A stretch of DNA of 48,180 nucleotides from DALYLB01 sp046154695 (GCA_046154695.1 JBJXFI010000173.1:1-48180), one strand, 5' to 3'. Positions 25,857-37,973 are shown, counted from the first letter of the stretch. The notes: generated from the sequence alone by a model not told the origin. Program-made: numbers and translations.

Positions 25857-26256
25857 GGACGACGCGGACGAGATCATCGTCGTCATCAAGCCGCTGCTGC
25901 GCGCGGGCATCGAGTTTAAGATCTATCACAACTATTCCGATGCCCTGGGCAAGATGGAAGAGATCCGGTCCTGTGACCTGATCCTGCTCGATTTGATCAT
26001 ACCGCCCGGAGACAGTGCGCCTTCCGGCAAGCAGCAAAAGGACGAAGAGGAGGAGTATCTCGGCAAGCTCCTTCTCAAAAAGATGCGCGAGGAGTTCGGG
26101 ATCGGGCTCCCGGTCATCGTGCTGAGCGTTGTCGCCCAGATGGACGCCTTCTCCAGTGAGGAGAAAGAGAAGTGGCGGATCAAGGAGCTGGTGAAGCCGA
26201 TACGGCCAACGGCTCTTAAGACGGAGGTTCTCCACGCGATGGGAGTCGAGGCGTGA
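25828..26256 (+). CDS. single-domain response regulator
   Basis: The 142-residue protein is a stand-alone receiver: acidic pocket WIEDDAD (E10-D12), phospho-acceptor D55 in LILLDLIIPP, Ser in VIVLSVVA and Lys in ELVKPI. It is longer than the usual 120 residues because of an acidic and polar insertion after the D55 strand (GDSAPSGKQQKDEEEEYLG), in the loop that normally contacts partners. No output domain is present, so it must act by protein contact or in a phosphorelay. ATG 25828 lies inside the end of the kinase gene, with AGGAACTGAAG in front. Together with the MerR-like gene and the kinase it makes a three-gene signalling operon. The long palindrome at 26263 starts six bases after its stop. 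Confidence 0.88.
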   Translation: MEKKTVAWIEDDADEIIVVIKPLLRAGIEFKIYHNYSDALGKMEEIRSCDLILLDLIIPPGDSAPSGKQQKDEEEEYLGKLLLKKMREEFGIGLPVIVLSVVAQMDAFSSEEKEKWRIKELVKPIRPTALKTEVLHAMGVEA

Positions 26257-26262
26257 GCTTGC

Positions 26263-26668
26263 CGTTCGGAGTTCCGCCTTCAGGCGGACGAGATGAATAT
26301 TGGGCTATTTGCCGCCTGAAGGCCAATGGCATTAAGGTTAGAGGGTGTATTGAAATCCTTTTGCCTCAACCCGCGAAGCGGGTGGCAGCATATAGCCTGG
26401 GGTGAAGGCGAAGCCGGAACCCCAGGGTTCGTAAAAACGGTTGTCAAGCCCGTGAAACGGGCGACAGCGAACGCTCTGCCGCCCGTTTCACGGGCTTGCG
26501 AGCGTTTTCGATGCGGACCTGGGGCTTGCGCCCCAGGCTTTATGCTGTCGCCTGCTTCGCAGGCTGCAAAGATCGAATTTCACAAAAAACTCAAAACTTA
26601 ACGCCATTGGCCTTCAGGCGGTCCGCTTTTGACGGGAGATTGCCCGCCTGAAGGCGGAACTCCGAACG
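26263..26668. repeat. 406-bp nested palindrome (snap-back element)
   Basis: The outer 25 bp are a perfect inverted repeat (26263-26287 with 26644-26668, motif CGTTCGGAGTTCCGCC). Inside are further inverted pairs in register: GGCCAATGGC near 26325 with GCCATTGGCC near 26603; GCAGCATATAGCC near 26386 with GGCTTTATGCTG near 26536; and AAGCCCGTGAAACGGGC (26446-26462) with its inverse at 26481-26497. The centre (about 26470) coincides with the centre of the whole element, so one strand could fold over its full length. Several arms also make short hairpins (ACCCGCGAAGCGGGT, CCTGGGGCTTGCGCCCCAGG, GCCTGCTTCGCAGGC). No coding region was seen. From 26669 to the VWA ribosome-binding site nothing further is recognised apart from a weak TACAAT near 26728. 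Confidence 0.88.
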
Positions 26669-26883
26669 ATTTTCATCATTTTCCGGGCGTCGCGACGCTG
26701 CATGAGCAACTCCGCTCTTTTTTCGTATGTACAATGACACTCAACTGTACCGGCTGGGTTGTGACAAGTCCAGAGTTGTGCCGCGTCGGTGGCGGATGTA
26801 GTATCCGCGGGAGACGCCGTTCGCAGGCGCCCGCCACTTCGGAAGAAACAACCCATCGGCATTTCGCGCGAAGGAGCATCCGC

Positions 26884-28281
26884 ATGCGAATCCCCAGAGT
26901 TCTTGTCCGCACGCTGATCATGCTGGTTTCCCTGGCTGTCTGTTTCGCGGCCGCCGCGCAATCGCAGCAGGAGCGGAAGCCGAAGGCCCCCGAGAAGACA
27001 GAAGACTCGATCAGGATCGACGTCGATCTGGTGAACGTGCCGCTCGTGGCGAGCGATCGCGGCGATGTCTATGTCTATGACCTCCGACAGGAGGAGATCG
27101 CGATCTTCGAGGACGGCGTTCGGCAGGAGATCGTCTTTTTCGGGACCGTGCGCGAGCCCTTTCACGTCGTGTTGATGCTCGACACCAGCGGCAGCACGCG
27201 CGAGAAGCTCGGCAGGATCCAGGATGCGGCAAAGGCGTTCGTCAACCAGTTGCAGACGGCCGACCGTGTGAAGATCATCTCCTTCGACGACAACGTGCGG
27301 GACTGGGGCGAATTCTCGGGCGATCGGGCGCAATTGCGCGGCACCATCGATTTTATCAGCCCGGGGCAGGGAACGAAGCTCTATGACGCCGTGAAACTGG
27401 CCCTCAACAGCCTTCAACGGATCAAAGGGCGCAAGGCCATCGTCCTTTTCACCGACGGCGTCGATTATCACAGCGACTCGACGAAGTACGATGATAACGT
27501 GCGGCAGGTGGAGGAGGCCGGCGTGCTGGTCTACCCGATACGATACGACACGCGCATCGACACCGAGGCCCTGATCCGGGATCAGCAGCAGCAGAGCGAG
27601 ACCTCGGATCTCGGCACGATTCTCGGCGGCGGAAGGGGCGGAACCCGCCGGGGCCCCGTCGACACCACGCCCACGACATTGCCCGGAGGCAGATCTCCCA
27701 TTCCCGGAGGAGGCCGCGGACCGGACATCGGCCGCCTGCCCATTCCGCCGATCATCATCGGGGGCGGCGGCGGCGGCCGCTATCCCGACGGCTCGCCGCG
27801 AAATCCGAACGATCCGCGGAACCGATACCCGGACGATCGCTCCGATAATCGCTATCCGGGCGGCGGCCGCTATCCCGATGATCGCTACCCCGATGATCGC
27901 GATTCACGAGACAGGCGCGATCCCCGCGATCCTCGCACGCCCGGCGCCCCGTCGGATCGCTACCCCGATTCCCGCTCCCGCGGAGAGGACAATATCAAAG
28001 TGATGCTGGACGGCCTTTACAGCCTGGCCGATTCCTACCTGCAGGAGATGGCGCTCAAATCGGGGGGCAAACTCCATCGGGCCGACACGCTTCGCTCCCT
28101 GCCGGACGCCTTCGCGAATATCGCCGCCGAGCTTCGCAATCAGTACTCGCTCGGCTATTACCCCGCCAACGAGAAGCGCGACGGCGCCTATCGCAGGATT
28201 CAGGTCAAACTCTCCCGTCCCGGCGTGGTCGTTCGCGCGCGCCCCGGATATCGCTCCCCCGGCGCGGCTGCGAAGAAATAA
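26884..28281 (+). CDS. exported VWA-domain protein, acidobacterial VWFA-related type
   Basis: The 465-residue protein has a signal peptide (residues about 5-26), then the family's leading strand region SIRIDVDLVNVPLVASD with IFEDGVRQEIVFF. A von Willebrand A domain follows, with metal-ion-dependent adhesion motif DTSGST (D100, S102, S104) and LFTDGVD. A low-complexity linker (about 225-360) is built of Gly-rich runs and RYPDDR-like repeats. A last domain (about 365-450) contains SGGKLHRADTLRSLPDAF and LRNQYSLGYYPANEKRDG, typical of acidobacterial VWFA-related proteins. It probably acts in the periplasm or at the surface through metal-dependent protein contact; its partner is unknown. AAGGAG seven bases before ATG 26884 sets the start. 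An upstream in-frame extension from 26629 would run through the palindrome end and is rejected. Confidence 0.9.
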   Translation: MRIPRVLVRTLIMLVSLAVCFAAAAQSQQERKPKAPEKTEDSIRIDVDLVNVPLVASDRGDVYVYDLRQEEIAIFEDGVRQEIVFFGTVREPFHVVLMLDTSGSTREKLGRIQDAAKAFVNQLQTADRVKIISFDDNVRDWGEFSGDRAQLRGTIDFISPGQGTKLYDAVKLALNSLQRIKGRKAIVLFTDGVDYHSDSTKYDDNVRQVEEAGVLVYPIRYDTRIDTEALIRDQQQQSETSDLGTILGGGRGGTRRGPVDTTPTTLPGGRSPIPGGGRGPDIGRLPIPPIIIGGGGGGRYPDGSPRNPNDPRNRYPDDRSDNRYPGGGRYPDDRYPDDRDSRDRRDPRDPRTPGAPSDRYPDSRSRGEDNIKVMLDGLYSLADSYLQEMALKSGGKLHRADTLRSLPDAFANIAAELRNQYSLGYYPANEKRDGAYRRIQVKLSRPGVVVRARPGYRSPGAAAKK

Positions 28282-28386
28282 GGGCGCGTTAAATATTATC
28301 TCTCCATTTTTTTCACCTGACTGTCCTTGAACTTTGCCCAGAGGGCAGGTGCGAGACCTGCCTTGAGCGCCGGAGGCGCGCCGGAT

Positions 28387-28563
28387 GGTAGCCGGTGGTG
28401 GAGCGAAGCGGAACCACCGGAAATGTGCCGGCAGCATTGCGCCCCAGCGGGGCGCCGGACTTGTCAGGAGTGATGGCGCAAAGTGTCAGTCCGGCGTCCC
28501 TCCGGGACGCGAACCCTTTTTCCGTTGTACCGGTGGTTCCGCTTCGCTCCACCACCGGCTACC
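28387..28563. repeat. 34-bp perfect inverted repeat with internal hairpins
   Basis: 28387-28420 (GGTAGCCGGTGGTGG start) is exactly inverted at 28530-28563. Between them are GCGCCCC-agc-GGGGCGC and GCGTCCC-tcc-GGGACGC. Outside lie GGCAGGTgcgagACCTGCC (about 28343-28361) and CGCGCcttcaGCGCG. It lies in the 682-bp gap between the VWA and TonB-receptor genes, in which no credible gene was seen. Confidence 0.85.
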
Positions 28564-28745
28564 GTCTCCCCGCGCCTTCAGCGCGGAAGAAAGCCGCATC
28601 GTTTCTTCAAGGACAAACCTCCCGCGGTTCATTCATCGATACGCGGCTGAGAATGAAATCGGGAAGTTGATTTTTACGCGTCCTAAGAAAAGCGCCGAGC
28701 CCAGCCACGCTTTTGGATCTTTCATTGCCGCCTTGTCCGGAAAGC

Positions 28746-28774
28746 TTGATGGAATGGCGGGTTTATTGTAGGAT
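28746..28774 (+). promoter_or_regulatory. possible promoter for the first TonB-dependent receptor
   Basis: TTGATG (28746-28751) and TAGGAT (28769-28774) are separated by 17 bp. A leader of about 180 nt would follow, with a small GGCCGTTCGGCC hairpin near 28852. This is a pattern match only. Confidence 0.3.
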
Positions 28775-28963
28775 TCGCCCGTTGAACGACACAGACAGGC
28801 ACCTTCGTTACAACAAATAACTCAAAGCAAGAGTAAATAATCAATTGAGGCCGTTCGGCCGTCTCTCTCGTCAATCACTAGCCGCTTTGCAGGGATCCAT
28901 CACAAACAGTAAAAAGTCGGGGACGAAGTGCGTCCGCGCAAAGTAACCGTATAGGAGGCAATC

Positions 28964-32530
<3,567 letters not shown>

Positions 32531-32537
32531 CATAGGT

Positions 32538-32579
32538 AAAGCGGGGGAGGCGAAAGAGGTCTTTCGCCTCCCCCGCTTT
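32538..32579 (+). terminator. strong Rho-independent terminator after TonB receptor 1
   Basis: A perfect 20-bp stem (32538-32557 with 32560-32579) encloses a 2-base GG loop and is followed by a short T-containing stretch. It begins seven bases after the stop codon. The stem starts with A's and ends with T's, so it could work in both directions. Confidence 0.85.
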
Positions 32580-32613
32580 CTAACTTCTCTTCGCCGGCTT
32601 TTTCATTGAAAAA

Positions 32614-32760
32614 GTGGCACAAGCTGTCCAGCTTGTGCCGCATCCAGCAGACACTCTCAGAAAAAGACTGGGCCTCGAACGAGCCCGCTTCCGGCGCGCG
32701 GGCGCTGGACTCTTCCATGGGCACTCTCACCCTCGGCACAAGCTGGACAGCTTGTGCCAC
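32614..32760. repeat. 147-bp REPIN-like element, intact copy 1
   Basis: It starts with palindrome GTGGCACAAGCTGTCCAGCT (arms around central TC) and ends with the same palindrome in opposite sense (centre GA, 32735-32760). About 95 bp of conserved middle lies between, including AGAAAAAGAC and CCTCGAACGAG. The copy at 37044-37190 is the same length and matches it in inverted orientation at most positions. It lies just after the terminator at 32538. Confidence 0.88.
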
Positions 32761-32835
32761 TTTGCTTTTCATCGTTTCCGGGCGACGCCGCGCGACATAC
32801 ATAAAGAACGCTTCTCGAAATTCCATCCAAAAACC

Positions 32836-32863
32836 TTGTAGTTGATCCAAGATTCGGTATACC
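32836..32863 (+). promoter_or_regulatory. possible promoter for the second TonB-dependent receptor
   Basis: TTGTAG (32836-32841) and TATACC (32858-32863) are 16 bp apart, about 125 bp before ATG 32990. This is a weak pattern match, but it lies after a terminator and before a large gene that needs its own promoter. Confidence 0.3.
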
Positions 32864-32989
32864 ATCCACCTGCTTTCCAATAAAACAACGCAATAGCTCA
32901 TCGCTAGAAGGCATTTCTCGAAGAATCGAACCCGTGCGGGACGATTCGAAAGCCCGCTTTCCGCAACCTTTTCACAGGAGGCAGATGTC

Positions 32990-35900
32990 ATGCGTTTTCA
33001 ATCATCCTTAAGGACGACCGTCAGACCTGCCGTCAGCGCGCTGCTTTTGCTGGTGGCGGGGACATTGGCTGTATACGGTCAGACCTCGACGACGGGCTCG
33101 ATCATCGGGGTGGTCTCCGATAAGAACGCCGCGGTCTTATCCGGGGCGGAGGTCGAGATAACCAATGCGGCGACAAATCAGACCCAGAGGCAGACGACGA
33201 ATGAGGCGGGGCAGTACAACTTCCCATCGGTCCTGCCGGGGTCTTATGCGATTTCGGTGACGAAGCAGGGATTTCGCAAGGCGGCCATCGCCGCGTTTCA
33301 GGTCGAGGTGACGAAATCCTATCCGCTGAATTTCTCGCTTGAGGTTGGGGAGGTGCAGCAGACGGTCGAAGTGACGGCGACGGCGACGGCCGAATTGCAG
33401 ACGACCGATTCGACGGTGGGAAACGTGATCTCCGGCAGGATGCTGCCGCTGTTGCCCGCGCTGACGCGGCAGGCGAACGAGTTGATTCGGTATCAGCCGC
33501 TCTCGACGCCGAACGGGGAGATCGCCGGATCGCGGGGCGATCAGAGCACGTTTTCGCTCGACGGCATCGATGTGACCAATCAGTCGGTGGGTGGAACGGG
33601 AACCTATATGCAATTGCCGATCGACGGCGTGGATGAATTCCGCGTCGGCGTGGCCAACCCCAATTCGGCCTTCGGCCGGGGGGCGGGCGGGCAGGTGGCG
33701 GTGATCAGCAAGCGCGGCACCAACCGCTATCACGGCACGGGGTACTGGTATCATCAGAACGATAATCTGAACGCCGCCACCTGGACGAATAAGCGAACGC
33801 TGGCGCAGACGGTGACCGATCCGGCGCGGCGCGCGAAGACTCAGAAGCCCGAGTTGAAGGACAACCGCTTCGGCGTGAACCTCGGCGGGCCCGTTCTGCC
33901 ATGGAACAATCGGTGGAAGGACAAGCTCTTCGTCTTTGGGCATTATGAGGGGCGTCGATTTCCGCGCAGCACCGAGCTGCTGCGGCTCGTTCCGACCGAT
34001 ACTCTGAAACAGGGAATCCTTCGCTTCCGCGATACGGCGGGAAATATCGTTTCCTACAATCTGGCCAACGCGGCGCTCTGCGGCGCGGACGGCAGGCAGG
34101 CCTGTGATCCGCGCGGCCTGGGGCTGAGCCCGACGATCTCCAATCTATGGTCGAAACTGCCGGCCGGTAATGATTCGGCGGCGCCCGGCGCGGATGGCCT
34201 GAACACGACGGGCTTCCGCGGCAACGTCACCAATCCGCTGACGACCGACTATTACAACCTGCGGATGGACTACAACATCAACGACAGGTGGCGCTATGAC
34301 GCATCGTTCCGGTATTACGGGGAGCTGAACGCCGGCGCCAACCTGCTCTCGATCATCGGGGGCGCGGTCGAGAGCCGGGAGAAATTCCCGCTGCGCCAGA
34401 ACATGGTCAAGAGCGGGGTATCGGGACAGATTACGAATTCGCTTTCTGGCGAGTTCAGTTTCGGGTGGGTGCGCAACCGCACGGCGACCGACCGCATGCG
34501 GCCGAATGAGTCGGCGGCGGCGCTGGCGATTCCGGGGACGAATACGGCGGCCGGAGCGATCGCGCTCGATATCGGCGCGCTCGGCGGAACGCAGAGCCTG
34601 CTCGCCGAGCCGATCGATGTCGGCACGCAGGTCGCGCGCAAGCAGACCAGCGACAACCGGAACTTCCAATGGAATGCCGATTTGAACTGGATCAAGGGCG
34701 CGCACACCTTCCAGTTCGGAACGCACCTGCGTTATCTGCCGACGCTGCATACGCGGGATGACAAGGTGGTCGGCTCGCTCGGCGCGCTGGTGGCGCAGAT
34801 CGATTCCGATCTGGGCAACGTCTCGATTCCGGCGGCGGCGCGGCCGCCGACCTGCGGCGGCGCGGTGACGGCGAACTGCCTGACCGCGGCCGATGTGCGG
34901 CAGTGGAACCGGCTGTACGCCTCCTCGCTGGGCATCGTGGACAACATCAACGTGCTGGCGGTGCGCGACGCCAACTTCAAGCCGCTGCCTTTCGGCGACG
35001 TGCTTGTGGCCGATACGACGCTCTGGGCGCCCGAGTTCTATTTTCAGGATATCTGGCGCTATCGCTCCTCGCTGACGCTGACCTACGGCGTGAATTACGG
35101 CTGGCAGACGCCGCCGACCGAGAAGCTCGGCCGCAACACCGTGCAGGTCGACGCCAAGACGCTGCAGGTGCAGACATCGCAGGAATATCTCGCGACGCGC
35201 GATGCGATCTCGCGGGAGGGCGGCATCTTCAATCCGCAGATCGCCTTCCTGCCGGTCCTGCAGGCCAATCGACCGGTCTTCGATATCGACTGGAACAACA
35301 TCAGCCCGCGCTTTGCGGCCGCCTGGAGCCCCCGCTACAACTCGGGATTGAGAGGCAAGCTCTTCGGCGAGAACAAGACCGTGATTCGCGGCGGGTATAG
35401 CCTGATCTATGACCGGCAGAACACGGTGCAGAGCGTGATCATTCCGACGCTGGGCGTCGCCTTCGGGCAGACGATCAACGTCAGTTCGCCCGTTTGCAAC
35501 ATCTCGGGCGCGCCGGGCCGGTCCTGCGATCCGACGAACGCCAATCCGGCCGCGAGCGCCTATCGCGTGGGCATCGACGGAACCATTCCGCTGCCGGTCG
35601 TTCCGCAGCAAACGATCCCGGTGTCGCCCTACTGGGGCATCCGCCAGGGCGCCGCGGGGCCGCCCTACAGAACGACGGACCTGATCCTGTTCCCGGAGAT
35701 TCTCTCCTTCCAGGTCGATCCTCGAATCCAGGTCCCGGAAAACCATGCCTTCAACCTGACGTTGCAGCGCGAGGTCCCGGGCAATATGCTGCTCGAAGTC
35801 GGATATATCGGCCGCTACGCCAACAAGCTGACCCAGAGCATGAGCTTCGGGCAGGCGCCCTACAACCACGTCGACCGCGCGTCGCGGCAGACCTTCGCGC

Positions 35901-36976
35901 AGGCCTTCGATGCCGTCGCCATCCAGCTGCGGAACGGCGTGCCGGCGGCCCAGGTCGCCAGACAGGCATGGTTCGAAAACCAGGTGCCGGGCGGCACGGC
36001 GGCCATCATCGCGGCGCAGTCGTCGAACTTCATCAACGGGAACGTCAACAACGTCTTCCTCGGGCTCGACCGGCTGCGCATGCTCAACGGGATCGAGCCG
36101 TTCAACAACTACATGGCGCAGACTCTCTTCCTGCGCTCGAGCACGGGCCGGTCGAACTATAACGCGGCCTTCGCGACGATCCGCAAGCGGACCTCGAAGG
36201 GGCTGGACTTCACGATGAACTACACGTTCTCGCGATCGCTCGACCAGCTCGGCGCGATTCAGAACGCCGCGAGCGTCATGCCGAACAGCTTCGATCTCGA
36301 CGCCGAATACGGTCCGTCCACCTTCGACATCACTCATATGTTCAACGGGACGTATGTCTATCAACTGCCGTTCGGCCGGGGGCGCTATTTCGGCACGGGC
36401 AACGGTTTTCTCAACAAGATCATCGGCGGGTGGTATACGTCGGGGATCTTCACCTCGCAGAGCGGGGAACCGCTGACCGTCAATCAGGGACCGGGCGTGT
36501 GGGGGGGCAGCCTCTTCCTCGGCTTCAACTCCGGGGCCATTCCGACCGTCGATCCGAACTCGTTCGGAAACTCGAAACAGGCGGGCATCAACGGGTCGAA
36601 CAACATCGGCGTCAACGGCGACCCGGTCAATCGCGGCACGTCGCTGAACCTGTTCGGCAATCCCGAACAGGTCTTCAAGAGCTTCCGCCGCGTGGAGCTG
36701 AGCCGGGACGGTCGCGCCGGGCGGGCCAATCCGCTTCGCGGACTGACTCGATGGAATCTCGATATGGCCCTCGGCAAACGGACGACGATCGCGGAGAAGA
36801 TCAACGTCACCTTCGCCGCCGACTTTATCAACGTCTTCAACAAGGTCGATTTCGCGAACCCGAGCCTCGACCTCAACGACCAGCGCAGCTTCGGCGTCAT
36901 CACCACGCAGTTCATTCCCGTGGGACGCGTCGCCGGCAGCCGCTGGATTCAACTCGGCATGCGCATCGAGTTTTAA
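32990..36976 (+). CDS. Oar-like TonB-dependent outer-membrane receptor (2)
   Basis: The 1328-residue protein has a signal peptide (residues about 8-30), a carboxypeptidase-regulatory-like domain (about 33-115; GSIIGVVSDKNAAVLSGAEV, GQYNFPSVLPGSYAISVTKQ), and a plug (RQANELIRYQPLSTPNGEI, FSLDGIDVTNQSVGG, VISKRGTNRYHGTGYWYHQN). A very long barrel ends in LGMRIEF, a C-terminal aromatic typical of outer-membrane insertion. The plug differs clearly from the first receptor, and the barrel is 140 residues longer, so the two probably serve different ligands. AGGAGG (32976-32981) eight bases before ATG 32990 sets the start. The gap before it holds a terminator, a REPIN-like element and a promoter candidate, so it is expressed separately from receptor 1. 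Confidence 0.93.
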   Translation: MRFQSSLRTTVRPAVSALLLLVAGTLAVYGQTSTTGSIIGVVSDKNAAVLSGAEVEITNAATNQTQRQTTNEAGQYNFPSVLPGSYAISVTKQGFRKAAIAAFQVEVTKSYPLNFSLEVGEVQQTVEVTATATAELQTTDSTVGNVISGRMLPLLPALTRQANELIRYQPLSTPNGEIAGSRGDQSTFSLDGIDVTNQSVGGTGTYMQLPIDGVDEFRVGVANPNSAFGRGAGGQVAVISKRGTNRYHGTGYWYHQNDNLNAATWTNKRTLAQTVTDPARRAKTQKPELKDNRFGVNLGGPVLPWNNRWKDKLFVFGHYEGRRFPRSTELLRLVPTDTLKQGILRFRDTAGNIVSYNLANAALCGADGRQACDPRGLGLSPTISNLWSKLPAGNDSAAPGADGLNTTGFRGNVTNPLTTDYYNLRMDYNINDRWRYDASFRYYGELNAGANLLSIIGGAVESREKFPLRQNMVKSGVSGQITNSLSGEFSFGWVRNRTATDRMRPNESAAALAIPGTNTAAGAIALDIGALGGTQSLLAEPIDVGTQVARKQTSDNRNFQWNADLNWIKGAHTFQFGTHLRYLPTLHTRDDKVVGSLGALVAQIDSDLGNVSIPAAARPPTCGGAVTANCLTAADVRQWNRLYASSLGIVDNINVLAVRDANFKPLPFGDVLVADTTLWAPEFYFQDIWRYRSSLTLTYGVNYGWQTPPTEKLGRNTVQVDAKTLQVQTSQEYLATRDAISREGGIFNPQIAFLPVLQANRPVFDIDWNNISPRFAAAWSPRYNSGLRGKLFGENKTVIRGGYSLIYDRQNTVQSVIIPTLGVAFGQTINVSSPVCNISGAPGRSCDPTNANPAASAYRVGIDGTIPLPVVPQQTIPVSPYWGIRQGAAGPPYRTTDLILFPEILSFQVDPRIQVPENHAFNLTLQREVPGNMLLEVGYIGRYANKLTQSMSFGQAPYNHVDRASRQTFAQAFDAVAIQLRNGVPAAQVARQAWFENQVPGGTAAIIAAQSSNFINGNVNNVFLGLDRLRMLNGIEPFNNYMAQTLFLRSSTGRSNYNAAFATIRKRTSKGLDFTMNYTFSRSLDQLGAIQNAASVMPNSFDLDAEYGPSTFDITHMFNGTYVYQLPFGRGRYFGTGNGFLNKIIGGWYTSGIFTSQSGEPLTVNQGPGVWGGSLFLGFNSGAIPTVDPNSFGNSKQAGINGSNNIGVNGDPVNRGTSLNLFGNPEQVFKSFRRVELSRDGRAGRANPLRGLTRWNLDMALGKRTTIAEKINVTFAADFINVFNKVDFANPSLDLNDQRSFGVITTQFIPVGRVAGSRWIQLGMRIEF

Positions 36977-37043
36977 TGGCGCGCCACTGATCCGAGGAAT
37001 CGTTCATGTCGCGTGGCGACGCCCGGAAGCAATGAAAAGCATG

Positions 37044-37190
37044 GTGGCACAAGCTGTCCAGCTTGTGCCCGGTGTGAGGGTGCGCGTGAAGAGTCTGGCG
37101 GGGCGCGCGCCGGAAGGGGTCTCGTTCGAGGCCCGGTCTTTTTTTGGTAGTGTCTGATGGAAGCGGCACAAGCTGGACAGCTTGTGCCAC
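37044..37190. repeat. 147-bp REPIN-like element, intact copy 2 (inverted)
   Basis: It has the same length and plan as 32614-32760 but opposite orientation, with terminal palindromes at 37044-37069 and 37165-37190. The T-run TCTTTTTTTGG and GCCTCG blocks correspond to AAAAAGAC and CGAGGC of the other copy. It lies in the 248-bp gap between convergent genes (receptor 2 and rsmE) and might also serve as a terminator there. Confidence 0.88.
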
Positions 37191-37224
37191 TTTTTCCGTT
37201 TTCCGGTTTTTCGGAGCTGAGACG

Positions 37225-37968
37225 TTAGCGGAGATCGCCGAGAAGGTGCTGGGCGAGGGCGACGGCTGCGACGGCGGCGGTTTCGGTGCGTAGGATCCGC
37301 GTTCCGAGGCTTACGGGCAGCAGGCCATGGGTTTCGGCGGCGGCCAGTTCCTTTTCGCTCCAGCCGCCCTCGGGGCCGACGCAGAGATTGATCCGAGCGG
37401 GGATTGGGAGCGCCGCGGCTTCGCGCAGGCTTCGCCCGCCGCGTTCGGAGAAGATCCAGCCGGCCTTCTCCCGCTCGCAGAATGTTGGGAAATCCACGGG
37501 CTCGGCGATCTCGACCAGGCGCCGCCGGCCGCACTGTTTGACCGCTTCGAGCGCGATGCGTCGCCAGCGCAGCAGTTTCTGCTCGACGCGCTCCTCGGCC
37601 CTGGCCTTGTCGAGCCGGACGTCGCCATGGTCGGCAATCAGCGGAACGATGCGCGCGACGCCGAGCTCGGTCGTCTTTTGAATGATCCAGTCGAACTTGT
37701 CCCCTTTGACCAGGGACTGCGCCAGCGTGAGTGCGAGCGGAGACTCGACGACCTCTTCCAGCCGGCGGAGGATTCGCAGCTCCGCATCGCGCTTTCCGGT
37801 GCGAACGATCTCGCATTCCCATTCCATCCCCCGCCCATCGAAGACGAAGACGCGGGCGCCCGGGCCGAGCCGCAGGACGCGCGCCAGATGATGGGCTTCC
37901 TCCGCGTCCAGGTGAATGGCGGCGTCATTGAATTGAGAGGATGTCGCGTGGAAACGATGGCGCTGCAT
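37225..37968 (-). CDS. rsmE: 16S rRNA m3U1498 methyltransferase RsmE
   Basis: The 247-residue SPOUT-class enzyme N3-methylates U1498 of 16S rRNA using S-adenosylmethionine. The N-terminal PUA-like region has EAHHLARVLRLGPGARVFVFDG. The core includes QSLVKGDKFDWIIQKTTELG, RWRRIALEAVKQCGRR, and the knotted cofactor-binding end VGPEGGWSEKEL with LGTRILRTETA. Length and motifs match the family. ATG 37968 is five bases after the prmA stop, and rsmE is the last gene of the minus-strand cluster. The prmA-rsmE pairing is seen in many bacteria, which supports the call. A longer in-frame reading back to 38595 would lie over prmA and is rejected. Confidence 0.96.
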   Translation of the reverse strand: MQRHRFHATSSQFNDAAIHLDAEEAHHLARVLRLGPGARVFVFDGRGMEWECEIVRTGKRDAELRILRRLEEVVESPLALTLAQSLVKGDKFDWIIQKTTELGVARIVPLIADHGDVRLDKARAEERVEQKLLRWRRIALEAVKQCGRRRLVEIAEPVDFPTFCEREKAGWIFSERGGRSLREAAALPIPARINLCVGPEGGWSEKELAAAETHGLLPVSLGTRILRTETAAVAAVALAQHLLGDLR

Positions 37969-37973
37969 AGGTG

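Noticed and set aside
32606..32845. Small open frames over the REPIN-like element
   Set aside because: They consist of palindromic repeat sequence, appear in several frames at once and lack ribosome-binding sites.
34145..36952. 935-codon minus-strand open frame opposite TonB receptor 2
   Set aside because: The plus strand encodes a complete receptor with signal peptide, plug and barrel; the antisense product has no recognisable character.
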